Shown here piece after piece: positions 33,351-41,765 of a DNA stretch of 64,000 bases. Source of the stretch: Novosphingopyxis baekryungensis DSM 16222 (GTDB taxonomy: Bacteria; Pseudomonadota; Alphaproteobacteria; Sphingomonadales; Sphingomonadaceae); the NCBI RefSeq assembly GCF_000420305.1, contig NZ_ATUR01000009.1, forward strand, positions 40,517 through 104,516, written 5' to 3'. The position numbers were made by a program, and so were the translations under genes. Position 1 is the first letter of the stretch. The number at the start of each line of letters is the position of its first letter. The notes beneath the pieces are model-generated. The model did not search any database. It was not told the DNA's origin and saw nothing but the letters and a program-made list of their open reading frames with translations.

Positions 33351-34481
33351 TCAGACGAGGAGCGCGTGGAGCCAGGTCAAACCTGCGTCGATGACAATGT
33401 CGAGCCCGGGCACAATCGATCCCAGGACCAGCCCCCCAAGAACAATGGCCCCTCGTGCTGCGTTCTTGCCCAGTGCCTTGGCGAATTCGTCGGCAGCAAG
33501 ATCTGCCTTGGGCGCGAGCCATGCCCGCAAGCGCTGCAGGTTCGATGTGGCCGCTACAACGGCCTGGACATCAGGGGTTTCTGCCTCAAACTCAGCCGCA
33601 ATGGCGACGGCGCTCTTGCGCAGGTCGTCTTCGAACCCGTCCGGGAGCGGATTGCCCGCATCGTCAAGCGCGGGTCCATTATGTCCCATCCCGCCATGGA
33701 CCGGTTGCCGCGCATCGAGCGCGGCAATGAGCGCTTCGGCGGAGCGTTTGAGCTCGGCGGCCGCCTCGGCGGCAGCAGGCGAACTGAAATCGAGCTTCAC
33801 CCCGCTCTTTAAGGCCGCCTCGATGTCTGCCAGCGTGGGCTCGCGCAAGCTCTCGTAATAGTCTTCGGCCGCTTGTAACTGATCGGGGTGCTGCGGCGAG
33901 GGAGCCCAGTCGGTAATGCCGTCCGCTTCAATCTCTTCGGTGGCAGCAGCAATGATGCCCTCGTCGATGATGCCGGCGAATTTGTCCTCCAGTTCGGACT
34001 GCGCATCATAGGGTCCGCCCCAGACATATTGGTAGCCGCCTTCGCGCCCGTTATACGGCGTTTCCTGCGCCGGATCCCAAAATTGCGAGTGGAACCACAC
34101 GGCGAGGTGCTCCTGCTGCTCTTCGGGCGTGAGGGCAGTCAGCTGCTCTTCAGTCAGTTCAACTGTCTGTTCGGGGCCGGATCCGTCATCCCAGTCATCG
34201 TCCTCGCCAAAATCGCTATCGAAGCTGAAATTGCTGACCAGCGTATGGCCGTTCATTGCGCTGTCGGCATCGTTGAACATACCAACCGGATATTCCGAGG
34301 CCGTCCATGACAATTCGCCAAGCACAGGGTGCGTGATGTCGCCGCGGTAGTGAACCTCAAGCCCCATATTCCGGTCATCACTGCCGACCTGGTCCCAGTC
34401 GATTTCGCGCGCGGCGATAGTATAGACCTGACCATCGTCTTTACTGCGCACCTGCGCCTGCCCGGTAAGTTGTATTGGCAT
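33351..34481 (-). CDS. Hypothetical protein with GMGHNGP motif and hydrophobic C-terminus
   Basis: A 376-residue acidic protein. Recognisable pieces are NGREGGYQYVWGGPYDAQSELEDKF (about 145-170), GGMGHNGPALDD (about 263) and a C-terminal stretch of about 30 hydrophobic residues (LGGLVLGSIVPGLDIVIDAGL). The YVWGGPYDA and MGHNGP motifs recur in alphaproteobacterial proteins of unknown function. An N-terminal GEDDDWDDGSGPEQ linker is very acidic. Convergent with the nuclease-like gene at 32020. Role unknown. Confidence 0.55.
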   Translation of the reverse strand: MPIQLTGQAQVRSKDDGQVYTIAAREIDWDQVGSDDRNMGLEVHYRGDITHPVLGELSWTASEYPVGMFNDADSAMNGHTLVSNFSFDSDFGEDDDWDDGSGPEQTVELTEEQLTALTPEEQQEHLAVWFHSQFWDPAQETPYNGREGGYQYVWGGPYDAQSELEDKFAGIIDEGIIAAATEEIEADGITDWAPSPQHPDQLQAAEDYYESLREPTLADIEAALKSGVKLDFSSPAAAEAAAELKRSAEALIAALDARQPVHGGMGHNGPALDDAGNPLPDGFEDDLRKSAVAIAAEFEAETPDVQAVVAATSNLQRLRAWLAPKADLAADEFAKALGKNAARGAIVLGGLVLGSIVPGLDIVIDAGLTWLHALLV

Positions 34482-34568
34482 TGTCGTAATCTCGTCTGTC
34501 AGTCGATAGCCGGCAAAGCCGAATGAAACCTGCCTGATCTATGGCAACACTTTCGTGTGAAAGGAAGC

Positions 34569-34590
34569 GGGCGGCGCCGCAGCGCCGCCC
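34569..34590 (-). terminator. Hairpin downstream of ssb
   Basis: GGGCGGCGC / GCGCCGCCC, a perfect 9-bp stem with a four-base loop, 11 bp after the ssb stop. It has only a weak T run on the minus strand. Confidence 0.5.
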
Positions 34591-34601
34591 GAGGGGCCGG
34601 G

Positions 34602-34937
34602 TCAGATGAACTCCACGTTGTCGGCGATGATCTCGCAGCCGTAGCGGTCGTTGCCTTCGGCATCCTGCCAGCGCGTATAGTGGATCCGCCCGGTGACAGC
34701 GAGTTTGTCGCCTTTCGCCTTATGCTCGCGCACGGGAACACCCATGCCGCTGAAGACGGTGACGGTGTGAAACTCAGCGTCGGTCTCGGTATAGCCGGTC
34801 TCGGGATTCTTCTGGACCTTGCCATCGCGGATGCGCGGGCGTTCCGTAACCAGAAGCAGCTGAGTGATTTTGGTCTTTGCGGTATCGCGGGCTTCGGGGT
34901 CTTTGGCCAGACGGCCGATGAGGGTGACGATATTCAT
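34602..34937 (-). CDS. ssb: Single-stranded DNA-binding protein, short form
   Basis: A 111-residue OB-fold protein beginning MNIVTLIGRLAKDPEAR, with FHTVTVFSGMGVPVREH, KGDKLAVTGRIHYTRW and GNDRYGCEIIADNVEFI in order. It lacks the disordered linker and acidic DDDIPF tail of chromosomal SSB, so it is a plasmid or phage-type form. GGAGGCATACAAC precedes the ATG; the open frame extends upstream to 35171 but only as non-native sequence. SSB in a leading region protects the incoming strand during conjugation. Confidence 0.88.
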   Translation of the reverse strand: MNIVTLIGRLAKDPEARDTAKTKITQLLLVTERPRIRDGKVQKNPETGYTETDAEFHTVTVFSGMGVPVREHKAKGDKLAVTGRIHYTRWQDAEGNDRYGCEIIADNVEFI

Positions 34938-35031
34938 GTTGTATGCCTCCAGATGTTCCGACGGCTTGTCCGCCGGTGCCCTTAACGAGCCCTGCCGGAA
35001 GGGATGGGACACCGCGCACCCGTGCGCGGGG

Positions 35032-35097
35032 AACCCAAAAAACCGAGGTGGTGCGGGCGCGAGCGCAGCGAGCAACACGGCTCGGAATTTTTGGGTT
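35032..35097 (-). promoter_or_regulatory. Long hairpin B upstream of ssb
   Basis: Outer stem AACCCAAAAA (35032-35041) / TTTTTGGGTT (35088-35097) continued by CCGAG / CTCGG, with a GC-rich internal arm. It resembles hairpin A in layout and shares a GTGGTGCGG segment with it. It lies 94 bp upstream of the ssb start. Confidence 0.5.
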
Positions 35098-35341
35098 GGC
35101 CCTAATCCCGACCAGAAGGGCATGGGCACTGGGCGGCGGACATGCGCGTGGACACGCATGCGACGGCTCACACAGTTATCGGCATCTCGGCTGCGCTAAA
35201 GACCGGTCGCACATTGGCAGACCATTTTGTCCCTCATGCTGCGGGGCAGCCCGGCGTCATCATTGGCAGGCAAGCCGCGTGGCTGTGCTTTATGTACCGG
35301 GAAAGGCCTGGCTCTCAGCGGTCAGCCGCTGGGAGGCTCGG

Positions 35342-35620
35342 TCAGCTGTTGAGGGCCCTGTAGGCGACACCAATCCGACCGGGTGCGGTGCTGCGCCGGG
35401 CAAGAACAGCACGGACCAGGCGGACTGCGCGCGCTTCATCTGGCACCGATAGACATCTGCGCCGCTCGCGGCACCCTGCTCTGCCCCAGCAAAGTTCGAC
35501 GATATGATGTCCGAAAAGATCCACGCTGCGCTCGATCCGGTACCGGCGATCGCAATTGCGGTCGGGATCAATTGCTGCAAGCAGGATCGTAGGACATTCA
35601 GCGAGATCGGTAAGCGACAT
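35342..35620 (-). CDS. WGR-domain small protein
   Basis: A 92-residue protein. RYRIERSVDLFGHHIVELCWGRAGCRERRR carries the WGR signature near residue 45, followed by a helix (VPDEARAVRLVRAVLAR). Alone, WGR domains are found in small prokaryotic proteins of DNA-related context. The ATG at 35620 has no evident ribosome site, and another frame (35290-35637) overlaps it, so the exact start is tentative. Confidence 0.55.
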   Translation of the reverse strand: MSLTDLAECPTILLAAIDPDRNCDRRYRIERSVDLFGHHIVELCWGRAGCRERRRCLSVPDEARAVRLVRAVLARRSTAPGRIGVAYRALNS

Positions 35621-35665
35621 GCCACAGAGTATGGCATCCGCTGCTCTTCACGCTAAACGCATTTT

Positions 35666-35693
35666 CTGAATCACCCACGTGTCAGTGATTCAG
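35666..35693. repeat. Perfect inverted repeat upstream of WGR and Fic genes
   Basis: CTGAATCAC (35666-35674) / GTGATTCAG (35685-35693) with a 10-base spacer. It could be an operator or terminator in the 357-bp gap to the Fic gene. The rest of the gap is AT-richer and holds no ORF. Confidence 0.5.
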
Positions 35694-35950
35694 TCAGGCG
35701 ATCAAACGACTTTTAGAGCCTTGTTTGGAAAGTCAACTTCTGGGGCCGGTTGCGGACTGTCTGTTCTTGGGCGGGTCCGCTGCGGAAGCGGTGGCGGCGC
35801 GGATCTAATATTAGCTCTCAAATATTTGATGTCTCCTTTTTGGCAGCCCTAAAACGTTTCGCGAGCCTGTAGAATTCTATCCGGCCCGAGAACCGGCATA
35901 ATGAGGGCAACGATAGCCGAAAAAATCCCTTAGATACAGTATATACAAGC

Positions 35951-35979
35951 GGCATAAAAACCGGCATAAAAACCGGCAT
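35951..35979. repeat. 12-bp tandem repeats at the Fic start
   Basis: GGCATAAAAACC occurs twice in direct tandem (35951-35974) and a third GGCAT runs into the ATG at 35978. A fourth GGCATA is at 35895. The repeats flank the likely promoter and ribosome site of the defence operon and could bind a repressor. Confidence 0.55.
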
Positions 35980-37165
35980 GGATGTTTCGGCGATGGAGCC
36001 TATGCTGCCCGAGGAGGCGGTCCGAGATCTGGAGGACGGTGCTGTCGCTCTGGTGGGCGAGGCGAACCGGCTCGCCGGGAGAGTACATCCGATCCTACAG
36101 GCTTCCGTTGGCGACCTCGTCCGCTCAATGAATTGCTACTACTCCAATCTAATCGAAGGTCACAACACTCACCCCCGCGATATCGAACGGGCCTTGGCCG
36201 ACAACTTCTCTGACGAGCCCAAAAAACGCGACCTCCAGCAAGAGGCTGTCGCGCATATCCATGTGCAGCGATTGATCGATGAAGGTCGAGATCCTGATAT
36301 TTGGCCCGCTACGTCAGCTTATGCCAGATGGCTCCACAAAGAGTTTTGCGAGCGTCTTCCGGAGGACATGCTCTACGTGGATCATCCCGATACAGGCGAG
36401 AAAGTAGCAGTCGTCCCAGGTGAACTAAGGCGGCGCGACGTCGTGGTCGGACGTCATATAGCCCCTCCTTTTCAGGAAGTGCCCAAATTCTTGGCGCGGT
36501 TTGACAAGGCATATGCCTCTCCGCCGCTCTCAAAGCTTCGGCAGATCCAGTCCGTTGGGGCAGTTCACCATCGCCTGCTCTGGATACACCCGTTCATCGA
36601 TGGCAACGGTCGAGTGGCAAGGCTCATGAGCCACGCATTGCTCAAGCGGCTCGGGATTGGCACGAGTTTGTGGTCGGTCGCGCGCGGTCTGGCCCGCGAG
36701 CAGCAGCGTTATAAAGCACTGCTGATGAACGCAGATGCACCGCGACAAGGCGACCGCGATGGCCGAGGTAATTTGACCCAGACTGGCCTGGTTGTATTCA
36801 GTCAGTTCTTTCTTGATCGGGCCCTCGATCAGGTCCGATTCATGGCTGAGTTGCTAGAGCCAGAAGAGCTCCTTAGGCGCATGGAAATCCATCTTGAGGA
36901 AGAGATCCGAGCGAAGCGGCTGCCAAAAGGTAGCTTCATGGTACTCCGAGAGGCAGCGCTTGCTGGTGAGGTCGAGCGCAGCAAGGTGCCAATGTTGACG
37001 GGGTACGAGGAACGTGCGGCGAGAAAGGTGACATCCGAGCTCGTCAAGAGTGGCATGCTGAAAGCTGCGTCCACGCGAGCTCCTCTGCGCCTGGCTTTTC
37101 CGGCCTCGATAGCGGAACGATGGTTCCCGCGCCTCTATCCTCCCGTAGCAGGAGGAGACGAATGA
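35978..37165 (+). CDS. Fic-domain protein (AMP/NMP transferase type)
   Basis: A 395-residue protein. The Fic motif HPFIDGNGRVAR (about 207) carries all catalytic positions, and an N-terminal SNLIEG motif (about 57-62) fits the class II inhibitory helix that blocks ATP binding. A C-terminal winged-helix region follows (about 315-390). Such enzymes transfer AMP or another phosphate group to Ser/Thr/Tyr of target proteins. It is the first gene of a three-gene cluster and its TGA overlaps the next start (ATGA). With an intact motif it should be active once relieved of inhibition. Target unknown. Confidence 0.88.
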   Translation: MDVSAMEPMLPEEAVRDLEDGAVALVGEANRLAGRVHPILQASVGDLVRSMNCYYSNLIEGHNTHPRDIERALADNFSDEPKKRDLQQEAVAHIHVQRLIDEGRDPDIWPATSAYARWLHKEFCERLPEDMLYVDHPDTGEKVAVVPGELRRRDVVVGRHIAPPFQEVPKFLARFDKAYASPPLSKLRQIQSVGAVHHRLLWIHPFIDGNGRVARLMSHALLKRLGIGTSLWSVARGLAREQQRYKALLMNADAPRQGDRDGRGNLTQTGLVVFSQFFLDRALDQVRFMAELLEPEELLRRMEIHLEEEIRAKRLPKGSFMVLREAALAGEVERSKVPMLTGYEERAARKVTSELVKSGMLKAASTRAPLRLAFPASIAERWFPRLYPPVAGGDE

Positions 37166-38820
37166 CAACCCGCGGACCAGTTCCACTGGTGCGGTATTTC
37201 TCACCACTTGCGCATGATGAGAACGCACGAGACGAGGATGAGGTGCTTTCTCTTCTGGATGAGCGGCGCCGGAAGAGTTGGCCTAACATTGATGAGGGGT
37301 ACCGGACCGTCATCCTTGCCGAAGCGGGCGCGGGGAAAACCTACGAGATGGACGCCCGGGCACGCTACGCGGCCGCAAACGGACGTTTCGCATTCTTCAT
37401 CCGAATAGAGGATATCAACCAGGACTTCGAAAATTCATTCGAAGTTGGAAGCGCTAACGAGTTTAAGCGGTGGCTGGAATCTGAGCAACCAGCATGGTTT
37501 TACCTAGACTCGATCGATGAAGCTCGTTTGGAAAACCCGCGAGCTTTCGAAAAAGCGATCAGACGTTTTGCTGGCCGGATTCAGGACGCCAAAGCGCGGA
37601 CTCATATCTGCATATCAAGTCGGCCCTATGCTTGGCGGTCCGTTTCAGATCGAGCGCTCATCATGCAGTATCTTCTTCACACCAGAGAAAAAGCAGAACA
37701 GAAGGGCGAGGAAACACAACGCGTTGACGAACCGGAATTAGACGCTGGACCCAGTGTTTTTGTCCTACGCCCGCTAGACCGCGATGATATACGCATGTTT
37801 GCGGCGCATCGCGCCGTCCCAGATGTTGACCGTCTGATTGAGCAGCTAGACCGGCGCGATCTAAAGGATCTCGCCGGCAGGCCGTTCGACCTTGAAGGAA
37901 TTCTCGTTGGCTGGAGCGAGGACCAGGAACTGGGTAGTCGCCGGGACCTCCTGCGTCGGAGTATCGACATCAGGCTCGGCGAGTTTGATGCCGACCGCGA
38001 GCGTCGCCAACCACTTTCAGCTGAGAAGGCGCGCGAGGGTGCACAGCGGCTTGCGGCGGCGGTGGTCCTTACAGGAGAAATTGGCATTCTAGTGCCCGGG
38101 GGCGATCCTCATCGGCAAGGCATTGATGCCTTTCAGTTGCTTGATGGCTGGGGAAGCATCGAGGAGATAAATACACTCCTTGAGCGGGCAATTTTCAATG
38201 ACGTTCTGTATGGATCTGTGCGATTCCGTCACCGTGAAGTTCGGGAATTGTTGGCTGCAGAATGGTTCGCCCGCCAGCTCAAGGATGGAGATTCGCGAAG
38301 TTCAGTCGAAGACCTCATTGTCCGCCGTCAATACGGGCAGGAGATAATCGCACCTCGTCTCCGGCCTATACTCCCGTGGCTCATTTTGGAGGATGCGGGG
38401 ATCAGGTCGCGCGTGCTTGCTATCAAACCGGAGATTGCCGTTGAGGGAGGCGATCCTGCCGTTCTGCCACTATCCGAACGAAGACAAATTCTCGCAGATA
38501 TCGTGCACCGCATCGTCACTGATGACGATGATCGCGGTGCGCGTGACAACAGCGCTATCGCTCGCATCGCGCAGCCTGACCTCGAAGACGATGTACTCGA
38601 ATTGATAAAGCGGTTTGGCGCCGATGATGATGCGATATTCTTCCTAGGTCGCTTGGTTTGGCAGGGAGAAATGTCGCGCTGTGTGGCTCCCCTGCTAAAA
38701 ATCGCAGCCGACCCGTCGAGGGGAAAGTATGCGAGAATTGCGAGCACACGAGCTGTCATGATCTGCGGATCTGAAGAGCAAAAGATCTCGCTTTGGAGGG
38801 CACTCAATGGAGACGCTTGA
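37162..38820 (+). CDS. NACHT/STAND-type P-loop NTPase
   Basis: A 552-residue protein. Walker A AEAGAGKT lies at residues 53-60, Walker B with a second acidic patch FYLDSIDEAR at 113-122, a sensor-like ISSRPYAW about 165 and RFRHREVRELLAAEWFARQL near 353, a pattern seen after the NACHT domain. No transmembrane segment or repeat domain is clear. The ATG overlaps the Fic stop and the next gene overlaps its end by 14 bp. I read it as the sensor/switch ATPase of a defence module, which is inference from fold and operon. Confidence 0.75.
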   Translation: MTTRGPVPLVRYFSPLAHDENARDEDEVLSLLDERRRKSWPNIDEGYRTVILAEAGAGKTYEMDARARYAAANGRFAFFIRIEDINQDFENSFEVGSANEFKRWLESEQPAWFYLDSIDEARLENPRAFEKAIRRFAGRIQDAKARTHICISSRPYAWRSVSDRALIMQYLLHTREKAEQKGEETQRVDEPELDAGPSVFVLRPLDRDDIRMFAAHRAVPDVDRLIEQLDRRDLKDLAGRPFDLEGILVGWSEDQELGSRRDLLRRSIDIRLGEFDADRERRQPLSAEKAREGAQRLAAAVVLTGEIGILVPGGDPHRQGIDAFQLLDGWGSIEEINTLLERAIFNDVLYGSVRFRHREVRELLAAEWFARQLKDGDSRSSVEDLIVRRQYGQEIIAPRLRPILPWLILEDAGIRSRVLAIKPEIAVEGGDPAVLPLSERRQILADIVHRIVTDDDDRGARDNSAIARIAQPDLEDDVLELIKRFGADDDAIFFLGRLVWQGEMSRCVAPLLKIAADPSRGKYARIASTRAVMICGSEEQKISLWRALNGDA

Positions 38821-41494
38821 GCGAGAAAAGATGACTTTGCCGCGCGAACTTTTGGCGGAGGTTTTGCAGTCGGCGCCGGCCGACAATCAGAGTGTGAAAC
38901 TGTTGCTAGCGTCTATCGATCGATTGCCACCCTACGAGCGGTTCAAGGCTACGGGGCTGACGGCTGCATTGCATAATTTCATCGACCGGATTCCAACACC
39001 TCGAAAAGCGGATGCCGAAGATCCGCTGGCCGATCTCATCTCTGGGTTCAACGATGTCCTGGATCGAGAGCCGCATATCGAGCGGCGCGACTGCAAAGTG
39101 TCAGAAGAATTCAAGTGGCTTTTAGCGCCCGCGATGCACGCCGTCGAGCGACTGGTTGCGGCCAAGTCCGACATTGCCCTGTCGGAGAGCGCCATTGCTA
39201 TTCTCTACAAAGTACCGCTGGCGCGGTTTTGGCGAGATAGTGACATCGATGAATACAAGAACCGACTGCAGGAGCTGGTACCGCAATGGTCGGAGTTGAA
39301 CGACCGTCTTTACTGGTATGCGATCGATCAAGCCCGGACCGCCCGAGCGGACAAAGAGCAGCCTCCAATGCGGGACGATCGGTTTGTCCGTCACATGGGC
39401 CACTACTTTTCGTTCGGTGAAGATAGTCTTGAGCGAGTATTGAACTGGGTGTCACATCGGACGGTGGTGGAAGATCGTCTGATTGCCCTCTCCGCGGCCT
39501 TTGGGACCTACATCTCCAGCAATCGCAACGAAAGCATCTTGGACGCAATTCGCCAAGCGGTAACAGGATCGGATGAACTTGAGCAGCAGTTGGCGGAGAT
39601 GCTCAACCCGCCGGTATCAGAGAGCGAAAAGGGCTTTCGCGAGCGGCAAGCTCTCCGGGAGGAAGAGTATAAGCGGCGGGAACGCGAAGAGGCGCAGTCC
39701 AGAAGTGAATGGATCGCGCGGCTGAAGGCAAATCCAGATCGAGTTCGCAATCCACCTGGGCTAGAGCCAGGCGAATGCAGCAATGATCAGCTCTGGCTCC
39801 TGAGGGAGATCGAAGGTGATGGTATGCGGACTAGCCGAGGAGAAGCAGCTGACTGGCGAATTCTTGAAAAAGAATTTGGCAGTGCAGTAGCCTCAGCGTT
39901 CCGCGATGCTGCAATGGGCCATTGGCGAGCCTTCCGACCGGAACTTCGCTCCGAGGGCGGAGATACGGCCTCAATCCCCTACTCGTTGATTTTCGCGATG
40001 ACGGGACTCGAAATCGAAGCTGCAGAGAGGGAAGACTTCCCCTCAACTTCAAGCGAAGCAGAAATTGAGAACGCCCTTCGCTATATCACGTGGGAGCTCA
40101 ACGGGTTTCCGACCTGGCTTGAGCGTACGTATCAATCAGCTCCAGCATTAACGATCGCCGCGATCGGGAAGGAACTATTTTGGGAGCTCCGCGCGGCGAA
40201 ATCTGATGCCCCCATTCACTATATTCTGCACGATTTGGTGTTTTACTCTCCATGGCTTCATGCGGTCCTCACGCCGCTTCTGCTTGAGTGGCTGGAAGAC
40301 AACACTCTCAGCAACGCGGATGCATTGCGATATGTGGTTCATATTTTGAAAGGTGGGGGGGCTGACGCAACTGTCTTGGCCAATTTGGCTAAGAGCCAAG
40401 CATATGACGCTGCACAGATCGCTGATGCCGCTCCTTGGTTTGCGCTCTGGGTAGATGCTGTGCCGGACACGGGCATTCCCGCTCTGGAAGCTTGGCTTTC
40501 CGAGCTCGAGGATGACGATGCGAAACCTAGTGCAGAGATGTTTGCGGCTGCATTGCTAGGCCGCCGAGGAGGAGAAGATACTGGGCCTCGTATTGGCAAT
40601 TTCAGAACTGTCGAGCATCTGCGGGCGCTCTTCTATTTGATGCATCGCTACATTCGTGTCGAGGATGATATCAACCGCGCCGACCAAGGCGTCTATTCGC
40701 CCGTACTCAGGGATGAAGCGCAAGAGGCCCGTGATCGTCTCTTCCAACTCCTGTCAGAGTTTCCCGGCAAAGAGGCGTACGAGACCATGCTCAAGCTCTC
40801 CAAGGAACACCCGGACGAGCGTGCGCGCCCATGGATGGAGGTGGTTGCTCGTCGAAGGGCTGAGGCAGATGGTGATCTCGAACCATGGTCGGTCGATCAG
40901 ATTAAAGAATTCTCAGCCAAGCAATCGCGAACGCCTGAGACAAATCGCCAGCTTTTCGATCTCTCGGTTGCAAGGCTTTCGGATCTAAAGAATTGGCTGG
41001 AGCGCGGCCATGACAGCCCTGCTCAGACATGGGCTCGCGTAGAGAGCGAGAACGAGATGCGAAATCTCATCGCTGGCTGGCTCAACCAGAATTGGGGTGC
41101 AAAGTATACCACCGCTCAAGAACCCGAGATAGCAAATAGTCAGCGGATAGACATCTGGCTGCAAAGCCCGGAAGTGCGTTCGCCGGTACCAATCGAGTTG
41201 AAGCTCTTGGACAAGGGCTGGTCGGGTCAAAAGCTATGCGAACGTCTGCGTAATCAACTCGCTGGCGACTACCTGCGCGAGGAGGACGGGGGGCATGGTA
41301 TCATGCTACTCGTTCACCAAGGAACTAACACAGGTCGGCGTTGGAAGATTGCTGGAAAGCTCGTGACCTTAGACGGCCTCGCTCAAGCGCTTCAAAGCTA
41401 TTGGCAGTTCATCTCGGAGGACTACCCGAACGTCGCTGCGATTGAAATCGTTGTGATTGACCTATCCGAACGAGCAAGCGTTTCCGAGGTTTGA
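38807..41494 (+). CDS. 895-aa protein with C-terminal PD-(D/E)XK-like nuclease domain
   Basis: An 895-residue mostly alpha-helical protein with no recognised family. Near residues 775-840 the pattern QRIDIWL, VPIELKLLD, then RNQLAGDYLRE gives D...ExK plus a downstream Q...Y helix, as in restriction-type nucleases. The long helical body could be repeats that bind the ATPase or a target. GGAGG lies eight bases before the ATG, which overlaps the ATPase gene. This is the most likely effector of the Fic / NTPase cluster. No homologue is known to me. Confidence 0.6.
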   Translation: METLEREKMTLPRELLAEVLQSAPADNQSVKLLLASIDRLPPYERFKATGLTAALHNFIDRIPTPRKADAEDPLADLISGFNDVLDREPHIERRDCKVSEEFKWLLAPAMHAVERLVAAKSDIALSESAIAILYKVPLARFWRDSDIDEYKNRLQELVPQWSELNDRLYWYAIDQARTARADKEQPPMRDDRFVRHMGHYFSFGEDSLERVLNWVSHRTVVEDRLIALSAAFGTYISSNRNESILDAIRQAVTGSDELEQQLAEMLNPPVSESEKGFRERQALREEEYKRREREEAQSRSEWIARLKANPDRVRNPPGLEPGECSNDQLWLLREIEGDGMRTSRGEAADWRILEKEFGSAVASAFRDAAMGHWRAFRPELRSEGGDTASIPYSLIFAMTGLEIEAAEREDFPSTSSEAEIENALRYITWELNGFPTWLERTYQSAPALTIAAIGKELFWELRAAKSDAPIHYILHDLVFYSPWLHAVLTPLLLEWLEDNTLSNADALRYVVHILKGGGADATVLANLAKSQAYDAAQIADAAPWFALWVDAVPDTGIPALEAWLSELEDDDAKPSAEMFAAALLGRRGGEDTGPRIGNFRTVEHLRALFYLMHRYIRVEDDINRADQGVYSPVLRDEAQEARDRLFQLLSEFPGKEAYETMLKLSKEHPDERARPWMEVVARRRAEADGDLEPWSVDQIKEFSAKQSRTPETNRQLFDLSVARLSDLKNWLERGHDSPAQTWARVESENEMRNLIAGWLNQNWGAKYTTAQEPEIANSQRIDIWLQSPEVRSPVPIELKLLDKGWSGQKLCERLRNQLAGDYLREEDGGHGIMLLVHQGTNTGRRWKIAGKLVTLDGLAQALQSYWQFISEDYPNVAAIEIVVIDLSERASVSEV

Positions 41495-41498
41495 GATC

Positions 41499-41699
41499 AT
41501 GTCATTCTACAAAGTGGTATCCGAACTCACGGATCAAGCGCCAGAAATAATCTTGCGGACGCTCCTGGAACCGAAGCTTAGAGAGGCTGGCGTCAAGGCT
41601 TGCCAAGCCAGCGGCCGACATTGTGGCGCAAAGCAAATGGGCTGCTTCTGGGCCGCAAGTGGACTGTCGGTTTCCGGCGAGGAGAAGGTGAAAAGCTGA
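41499..41699 (+). pseudogene. Truncated gene at the end of the Fic/NTPase cluster
   Basis: A 66-codon frame starts 4 bp after the nuclease stop with MSFYKVVSELTDQAPEIILRTLLEPKLREAG, a plausible N-terminus, but its last 30 codons run into a decayed intergenic repeat (GGCGCAAAGC at 41625). It looks like the stump of a fourth cluster gene cut by recombination. Confidence 0.5.
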
Positions 41700-41765
41700 C
41701 ATTCAGCAAACACCCAAATTGACGACCTTTACCGGGTAAAGGCTCCAAGAAAGCGAATGAACAGC

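Noticed and set aside
35290..35637. A 115-codon frame overlapping the WGR-type gene
   Set aside because: Its product is low-complexity, while the other frame shows a WGR motif.
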